DNA from: Ruminococcaceae bacterium AB4001
GTDB taxonomy: Bacteria > Bacillota > Clostridia > Saccharofermentanales > Saccharofermentanaceae
Assembly (NCBI GenBank): GCA_000621765.1
Contig: JHXJ01000008.1
Span: 1 to 64,000, forward strand
Length of the DNA: 64,000 nucleotides
Reading direction: 5' to 3'
The position numbers were made by a program, and so were the translations under genes. Positions 58,969 through 64,000 of this stretch are shown here, one piece after another. The stretch's first letter is position 1; every line of letters starts with the position of its first letter. The notes under the pieces were generated by a model. That model was not told where the DNA came from. It ran no database searches and worked only from the letters and a program-made list of their open reading frames with translations.

Positions 58969-60222
58969 TCAGGGCGCGTAACACTTGTCGATGAATGTCT
59001 TTGTATAGCCGCCGATAGTAGCTATTGCAGTGCCTGCAGCTTCCGGCGTGCCTGCCTCGACATAGATAACGAGTGCAACGGGTTCATTGTAATCTACGAT
59101 GGAACATTCCATGTAAGCGCCCCTGACCGTATTCCTTCCGAGAACATGAAGGATGTTCGTGCCGGAGGGGAAAGCCGCCGCCAGAGGAGATTCTATCTCG
59201 CTGGATGCCATATCGTTGATGAGACGTTGGTGTACCTGTGAGTTGTTGATGAACGAACGGTACAGGTAGGACAGGAAGTTTCCCATGTCATAGCAGGAGA
59301 TGGTACCGGGCGCGCGGTATTCTCTGCCGCGGTAATCCTGATAAATGATCGAATCATTATAAGAAATATAGCCGCTTATCTCGTCGACAGACTTGATGAC
59401 CTCATCCTGTCCGCCCATCGCATTTACGAGATAGTAGAGAGCGATGGTGTCATTCTTTGCTATCGCGTAGTTAAGGATCGTACGCATATAGAATGCTTTG
59501 CCGTATCCGTATGTCTTGGCTATGTATGAACTTGAGCGGAGTCCCTCAATGTCGGTGCTGTATTGATAGACGACTTCCTGGGAAAGAGGACCCGTAATGC
59601 CCGCGATCTGGTTGTAATACACGATCTCTGCAGGGATCGCCATCGCACCGGCCGGAACTACGGGATCGAGTTCGTCTATTCCCAGACGTTCACCTGAGGA
59701 CAGTGAAACCAGTTCAAAGCATATCCTCAGGTCTTCGTGTTTTTTCTGATAAGCTACGACTTTTTCCTTGAGTTCCTCAAGATATACGGCGCGTTCCTGA
59801 TATGTCGCTGTTTGGATACCCATCGGCTTAAAACTGAAATTGCGGTCTTCAGTAAAAGGCTCAGGGTAATTATTCTGCTCGCCGTCATCGGTATTTATGG
59901 GGGAAGGTGTCGGCGTTGCAGTTGCGGCAAGGATTGCGTGCGGCTGCGTCGTAGTCGCCATGGTGGTGGCTTCCGTCGTCGTTTCAGTGGTCGTATGTAC
60001 CGGTCTCTGATACCTGACGTATGCAGTGGTTGTGGTCGAAGCGGCGCCGATCAGATCCGGAAACATAAGCCTGTAGTTATCCTGTGCGGATGCTATTGAG
60101 CTTATGAACACGATCACGAAAGTGACCGCGAGAAGGGCGAGGATGATTATAAGCGTGCGCTTTTTGCGGGACTGCTTGATTCCCTCGGCTTTTTTCAGAA
60201 ATGTCGGATTCGGACGCTTCAT
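58969..60222 (-). CDS. Membrane-anchored beta-lactamase-fold protein lacking catalytic motifs
   Basis: 417 residues: one membrane segment (about 22-44), a Thr-rich linker (about 60-115) and an external domain of class A beta-lactamase/serine hydrolase type (about 140-417). The expected Ser-x-x-Lys near 188-195 reads PAGAMAIP, so neither nucleophile nor general base is there. The SDN-like position reads KND, and the KTG-like position reads GRN. The fold is inferred from helix pattern and these aligned positions. It is probably a non-enzymatic binding protein. It ends 84 bases from the SRP RNA and lies 7 bases after fhs. Confidence 0.7.
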   Translation of the reverse strand: MKRPNPTFLKKAEGIKQSRKKRTLIIILALLAVTFVIVFISSIASAQDNYRLMFPDLIGAASTTTTAYVRYQRPVHTTTETTTEATTMATTTQPHAILAATATPTPSPINTDDGEQNNYPEPFTEDRNFSFKPMGIQTATYQERAVYLEELKEKVVAYQKKHEDLRICFELVSLSSGERLGIDELDPVVPAGAMAIPAEIVYYNQIAGITGPLSQEVVYQYSTDIEGLRSSSYIAKTYGYGKAFYMRTILNYAIAKNDTIALYYLVNAMGGQDEVIKSVDEISGYISYNDSIIYQDYRGREYRAPGTISCYDMGNFLSYLYRSFINNSQVHQRLINDMASSEIESPLAAAFPSGTNILHVLGRNTVRGAYMECSIVDYNEPVALVIYVEAGTPEAAGTAIATIGGYTKTFIDKCYAP

Positions 60223-60229
60223 CTACCTG

Positions 60230-61903
60230 TCAGAACAGTCCTGTAATTACGCCGTTGCTGTCAATGTCGATATCCATTGCGGCAGGATGGGGCGGAAGGC
60301 CCGGCATTGTAACGATAGTGCCTGTCAGGATAACGAGATAGCCTGCGCCTGCAGAGATATAGCAGTCTCTGACGGTGAGGGTGAAGCCTTCGGGATTGCC
60401 GAGCTTCTTGGGGTCATCTGACAGTGAGTATTGTGTTTTCGCGATGCAGATAGGGAGATTTCCGTATCCTTTTTCGACGAATTCATTTATCTTTGCAGCC
60501 GCTTCGGGAAGGATGTCGACAGCGCCTGCGCCATAGACTTTCTTAGCGACTTTGTTGATTTTCTCTTCGACGGAGTCGGTGAGTTCATAGGTGTAAACAG
60601 GCTCTTTAGCCTTGCCCTGTTCGAGGATGGAGACAGCCTTGTTTGCAAGGTCGATTCCGCCTTCGCCGCCCTTTGCGAAAATCTCAGCCGGTGCGAAGTC
60701 AGCGCCCGTAGCCTTGCATGCTTCCTCGACGATCGCGAGTTCTTCCTCTGTATCTGTGAGGAATCTGTTGGATGCTACGAGTACCGGAACACCGAAGTTC
60801 TGCATGTTCTTTATGTGCTTCAAAACGTTAGCGAGGCCGGCCTTTACTGCTTCGGGATTGGGCTCTGAGAGCTTGTCCTTTGGAATGCCTGCGTTGTACT
60901 TAAGTGATCTTACTGTAGTTACGATTACTACGAGATCAGGCCAGATGCCGAGGCCACGGCACTTGATATCAAGGAATTTCTCTGCACCGAGATCTGCGCC
61001 GAATCCTGCTTCAGTTACTACGATGTCACCCAGCTTGAGTGCGGTCTTTGTAGCTATGCAGGTATTGCATCCGTGTGAGATGTTGGCAAACGGTCCGCCG
61101 TGAACGAGAGCGGGAACGCCTTCCAACGACTGTACGAGGTTAGGGCACATTGCGTCCTTAAGACATGTTGCAAGAGCGCCTGTTGCACCGAGCTGTCCTG
61201 CTGTAACGAGATTGCCGTCAGTATCGTATGCAATGGCAATCCTGTCGAGTCTTGTCTTGAGATCTTCCATGTCCTTTGCGAGGCAGAGGATGGCCATGAT
61301 CTCGGAAGCTGCGGTAATCTGGAAGATCTCGGGACGAGTAACGCCCTTTGTTCCGCCGCCGACACCGACTGTAACGGCACGCAGACACCTGTCGTTCATG
61401 TCAAGGCATCTCTTCCACAAGATCCTGTCTTTATCTATCTTAAGTTCATTTCCCTGGAAAAGGTGATTGTCTATCATGGCCGCAAGAAGGTTGTTTGCGG
61501 TCGTGATCGCGTGGATGTCACCTGTGAAGTGAAGGTTGATGTCTTCCATCGGAACGACCTGTGAATAGCCGCCTCCGCATGCTCCGCCCTTAACGCCGAA
61601 AACAGGACCAAGAGAAGGTTCCCTCAATGCAAGAACGGGCTTTTTGCCGATGAGTTTCAATCCCTGAGCAAGACCGATGCTTACGGTAGTCTTGCCTTCG
61701 CCGGCAGGGGTCGGGTTCATTGCCGTGACCAGAATGAGTTTTACATTGGGATTTTCGGGCAACCCCTCAACATAGTCTAACGGGAGTTTAGCTTTGTATT
61801 TGCCGTAAAGTTCAAGCTTGTCGGTATCAAGTCCGATCTGCTCTGCTACTTTTGTAATGGGGGCGATCTTTGCACTCTGGGCTATCTCAATGTCACTAAG
61901 CAT
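60230..61903 (-). CDS. fhs: Formate-tetrahydrofolate ligase
   Basis: 557 residues from ATG 61903 (MLSDIEIAQSAKIAP), with AGGAGA about 9 bases upstream; this gives the usual length. P-loop TPAGEGKTTVSIGLAQGL and the later FGVKGGACGGGYSQVVPMEDINLHFTGD. It makes 10-formyl-tetrahydrofolate from formate, ATP and tetrahydrofolate for purine synthesis and one-carbon flow. No tetrahydrofolate riboswitch was recognised in the 270-base leader region. Confidence 0.97.
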   Translation of the reverse strand: MLSDIEIAQSAKIAPITKVAEQIGLDTDKLELYGKYKAKLPLDYVEGLPENPNVKLILVTAMNPTPAGEGKTTVSIGLAQGLKLIGKKPVLALREPSLGPVFGVKGGACGGGYSQVVPMEDINLHFTGDIHAITTANNLLAAMIDNHLFQGNELKIDKDRILWKRCLDMNDRCLRAVTVGVGGGTKGVTRPEIFQITAASEIMAILCLAKDMEDLKTRLDRIAIAYDTDGNLVTAGQLGATGALATCLKDAMCPNLVQSLEGVPALVHGGPFANISHGCNTCIATKTALKLGDIVVTEAGFGADLGAEKFLDIKCRGLGIWPDLVVIVTTVRSLKYNAGIPKDKLSEPNPEAVKAGLANVLKHIKNMQNFGVPVLVASNRFLTDTEEELAIVEEACKATGADFAPAEIFAKGGEGGIDLANKAVSILEQGKAKEPVYTYELTDSVEEKINKVAKKVYGAGAVDILPEAAAKINEFVEKGYGNLPICIAKTQYSLSDDPKKLGNPEGFTLTVRDCYISAGAGYLVILTGTIVTMPGLPPHPAAMDIDIDSNGVITGLF

Positions 61904-62019
61904 ATCCGGTCTCTCCTGTCGTTTTTGTAATATGAATACGATTGTATTGTAAAAAGGAAGGCTTTTCAATCACGGAAGGAGGGAGAACTGAGTGAAGCGA
62001 TAAACCGCATCTATGATAC

Positions 62020-62070
62020 CACTATATTTTGTATAATCCGTTGTCTTTTTTTACTAAATATAGTGTTTTT
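62020..62070 (+). promoter_or_regulatory. Inverted repeat between fhs and veg
   Basis: CACTATATTT (62020-62029) pairs perfectly with AAATATAGTG (62056-62065), followed by TTTTT. The 26-base loop includes the likely fhs start region on the other strand. It could end transcription entering from the left or serve as a regulator site; the data do not decide. Confidence 0.45.
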
Positions 62071-62072
62071 CG

Positions 62073-62101
62073 TTGACAACATATCAAGGAAATGTTAGCA
62101 T
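62073..62101 (+). promoter_or_regulatory. Promoter of veg
   Basis: TTGACA (62073-62078), 17 bases, TAGCAT (62096-62101), about 90 bases before the start codon. Confidence 0.65.
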
Positions 62102-62188
62102 TGATGCATGTTGGAAATATTTGTGTAATGTCCCTTTAAGGAGTTTGAAATATTTTACAACACTAATCTCCGGGTGGGGGTAATTGGT

Positions 62189-62464
62189 ATGATAATCAGT
62201 TCCGATTTGGAAATGTGCAAAGCAAAGTTTGAAGAGCTCATCGGCAAGCGCATCGTCTGCAAGACCAACGGCGGCCGTAAGAGGATCATCACTTACATCG
62301 GCACAGTTGAATGCTGCTATCCTAATGTTTTCACGATGCTCTGCACCAATGATGCCGGAAAGCAGTCTATCGTATCCTTCTCATACATCGATGTTCTTAC
62401 AAGAACAGTAAGAGTAGGTATCATGCCGGAGAAGGCACAGTCCGAAGACGTCGTAGCTGTCTGA
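62189..62464 (+). CDS. veg: Veg family protein (biofilm/sporulation-associated)
   Basis: 91 residues from ATG 62189, which has GGGTGGGGG upstream; the GTG at 62174 lies inside the ribosome site. It matches the Veg/DUF1021 fold: KAKFEELIGKRIVCKTNGGRKRIITYIGTVECCYPNVF, then SFSYIDVLTRTVRV. In Bacillus, Veg affects biofilm matrix through SinR. Here ispE follows, as in Bacillus. Confidence 0.88.
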   Translation: MIISSDLEMCKAKFEELIGKRIVCKTNGGRKRIITYIGTVECCYPNVFTMLCTNDAGKQSIVSFSYIDVLTRTVRVGIMPEKAQSEDVVAV

Positions 62465-62488
62465 TATCATTTACTGATGTTTATCATG

Positions 62489-62536
62489 AAGACACTGTCA
62501 GCCCTGAGCCAATCAGGTTTTGACAGTGTCTTTTTA
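62489..62536 (+). terminator. Terminator of veg
   Basis: AAGACACTGTCA (62489-62500) pairs perfectly with TGACAGTGTCTT (62521-62532), with an inner CCTGA/TCAGG helix, then TTTT. Confidence 0.95.
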
Positions 62537-62622
62537 ATGTAGTGATTTGTTTTTTTTACAAATAGTATAAAATATATAAGTTAGTTTACGCCCTTCAGGT
62601 GGGCGGATGATTTGGAGCCATC

Positions 62623-63573
62623 ATGGATTCATACGAGATCACAGCAAATGCCAAATTAAACCTTTTTCTGCGTGTCAAAGGGATTCTTCCCAACGGATAT
62701 CACAGTCTGTATTCCGTCATGCAGGAGATAGACCTTGCAGATGATCTTACGGTAAACATCTATCCGGAGCGTCCTTTCGGTTTTGATCTCAAGTGCATCG
62801 GCAGAAATGACATCGATCCTGAGAAGAATCTCTGCAGCAAAGCAAAAGACAGATTCCTGTCTTCTCTCCGGAAGAAGGCTTCTGCAGACCACTCGATCCC
62901 GAACGCCGAAGCATGGCATAAAAACCAGTTTCCTTTTATAGAGATAATCCTTACTAAGAAGATACCTTCCGAATCAGGCATGGGCGGCGGAAGCTCAGAT
63001 GCAGCCGCTGTTCTGATGGTGCTCCAGGAGCATTTCGGAAATCCTTTCACAGATGAGGAATTGAACCATATCGCAGTAAACGTCGGCGCTGATGTACCGT
63101 TCTTCCTTTATGGCGGCACATGCCTTTGCGAGAGGGTAGGAGATGAGATAACGCAGCTTGAGTCGCTTAACGGCATTCCGCTCCTGATAGTAAAGCCTTC
63201 GAAGGGCTGTTCGACTCCCGAGTGTTTCCACGCGATAGACAGCAGACCTCTGCCCGAATTCGACGAGAAGCGTTATGCATCTTATATCGAAAACCTGAAC
63301 AACGAAGAAGCAGAGCCTTTGAAGAGATTTCTTGAAGGCGGCGATCTTCTTACAAATGATCTTGAAGGACCTTCAGTTGAAAAGGTTCCCGAGATCGAGA
63401 AGATCAGGAAAGCACTGCTTGATTCCGGTGCGGAATACAGCCGCATGACAGGCTCCGGGAGTGCTGTTTTCGCGATGTATGAAAATGAAAGTTTAAGGGA
63501 TGCTGCATTCGAAAAGATCAGTAACGATCCCGAGTTTTCAGACTGCGACGTTTTCTCTTCAAATACTATCTGA
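62623..63573 (+). CDS. ispE: 4-diphosphocytidyl-2-C-methylerythritol kinase
   Basis: 316 residues, longer than the usual 280-290. Motifs: KLNLFLRVKGILPNGYHSL at the N-terminus, the GHMP ATP site SGMGGGSSDAAAVL, GADVPFF, and C-terminal SRMTGSGSAVFAMYE. It phosphorylates 4-diphosphocytidyl-methylerythritol in the non-mevalonate isoprenoid pathway. GGAG lies 6-7 bases before the ATG. The extra length comes from a charged insert near 75-100 before the ATP site. Confidence 0.96.
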   Translation: MDSYEITANAKLNLFLRVKGILPNGYHSLYSVMQEIDLADDLTVNIYPERPFGFDLKCIGRNDIDPEKNLCSKAKDRFLSSLRKKASADHSIPNAEAWHKNQFPFIEIILTKKIPSESGMGGGSSDAAAVLMVLQEHFGNPFTDEELNHIAVNVGADVPFFLYGGTCLCERVGDEITQLESLNGIPLLIVKPSKGCSTPECFHAIDSRPLPEFDEKRYASYIENLNNEEAEPLKRFLEGGDLLTNDLEGPSVEKVPEIEKIRKALLDSGAEYSRMTGSGSAVFAMYENESLRDAAFEKISNDPEFSDCDVFSSNTI

Positions 63574-63581
63574 CAGGAGTA

Positions 63582-64000
63582 TCAGAATGTGAGGGCGAAA
63601 AGGCCTCTCATATAGCCTCTTGAGTTTTCCGAATCGATAAGTTCAAATCCGCGGTTGCCGTAGAAATCGACCATTCCTTTGTTGGTCGCCGCAGAGTGGA
63701 GTATTACGCTTTTCGCATCTGATTCACGGGCGATATCCAAAGCCCTGGCCATCAGATCGATGCCGATCCCCGTTTTCCTGAAACTCTGTTTAACCGCAAA
63801 ACGTGAGATGTAGAATGAGAGTCCGGCCTTTTCGAGGAATGCGAAGGTCTCGTCCGAGAAGCTGTAGACCAAAGGATTTTCGACTCTCTTAATGCAGATC
63901 GTTCCGATGATCTTTCCTTCGCTTTCTGCAACAAGACAGGTCTGCTTAGAGATCCTGTCTTCAACGCTCTCGACACTCTCGGTCATTGCTTCGAGCATCG
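63582..64000 (-). CDS. GNAT-family N-acetyltransferase, partial
   Basis: The frame is open to the window end. An ATG at 63998 is possible, but typical GNAT proteins begin earlier, so the N-terminus is probably outside. Visible parts: SFYISRFAVKQSFRKTGIGIDLMARAL (motif A, acetyl-CoA loop), DFYGNRGFELIDSEN (motif B). Substrate unknown. It converges with ispE, eight bases apart. Confidence 0.8.
   Translation of the reverse strand, partial: MLEAMTESVESVEDRISKQTCLVAESEGKIIGTICIKRVENPLVYSFSDETFAFLEKAGLSFYISRFAVKQSFRKTGIGIDLMARALDIARESDAKSVILHSAATNKGMVDFYGNRGFELIDSENSRGYMRGLFALTF

Noticed and set aside
61904-62019. Possible tetrahydrofolate riboswitch before fhs
   Set aside because: The conserved THF riboswitch elements were not found in the leader.

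Overview
The window looks like a chromosomal segment of a Gram-positive anaerobe of the class Clostridia, plausibly a gut or rumen member of the Oscillospirales/Saccharofermentans neighbourhood (inference). Evidence: a six-cysteine SCIFF peptide with its radical-SAM maturase (a clostridial hallmark), ferredoxin-linked IorAB, formate-tetrahydrofolate ligase, Veg, an RqcP-like S4 protein and DivIC, many lipoproteins, no outer-membrane genes, and sigmaA-type promoters with strong AGGAGG ribosome sites. No rRNA, tRNA, prophage or CRISPR array was found. The one stable RNA recognised is the SRP RNA.

Layout. 1-0.55 kb: the 3' part of an IS200/IS605-type tnpB. 0.86-4.2 kb: minus-strand esterase lipoprotein and two zinc-ribbon membrane proteins. 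4.4-8.1 kb: a YtrA-type GntR regulator, ABC exporter and CPBP protease operon behind a promoter with an operator-like dyad. 8.3-13.7 kb: an accessory stretch with a DUF6273/LRR lipoprotein, membrane proteins, a degraded gene, a GNAT and a TPR protein. Four copies of a repeated promoter/hairpin module are scattered between 0.7 and 13.8 kb. 13.9-16.5 kb: an ATP-PPase-only guaA and pyk, divergent. 16.5-24.8 kb: a GT-C-like membrane protein, then two sugar-type ABC permeases with a membrane-fusion protein and a MacB-core protein but no ATPase or binding protein, then a transglutaminase-fold lipoprotein. 24.9-29.7 kb: iorA-iorB-thioesterase-paaK-ACT, an aryl-keto-acid oxidation operon.

29.9-35.8 kb: polysaccharide O-acetylation pair (AlgX/DHHW-like plus MBOAT), a sodium/solute symporter and an acyl-CoA ligase, all on the minus strand. 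36-40.6 kb: a heterodimeric ABC exporter and a lipoprotein. 40.6-42.2 kb: SCIFF peptide and maturase. 42.2-43.6 kb: PLP decarboxylase. 43.7-48.8 kb: a BlaI-type repressor, an M56 (BlaR1-like) protease and a lipoprotein whose two tandem domains are homologous to the sensor end of the protease. Matching palindromic operators sit on the -10 elements of the repressor and lipoprotein promoters. This is the most promising candidate for an undescribed signalling system. 48.9-54.6 kb: a degenerate HD protein, a small gene, and a 976-residue acyltransferase-CapA-SGNH triple fusion followed by a YhiN-type flavoprotein.

54.6-64 kb is mostly conserved housekeeping: DUF6472, divIC, rqcP, recR, ybaB, dnaX and ffs (SRP RNA), then a beta-lactamase-fold protein without its catalytic motifs, fhs, veg, ispE and a partial GNAT. 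Start codons were chosen by Shine-Dalgarno position and family alignment from memory. No searches were run, so family names rest on motifs seen in the translations.
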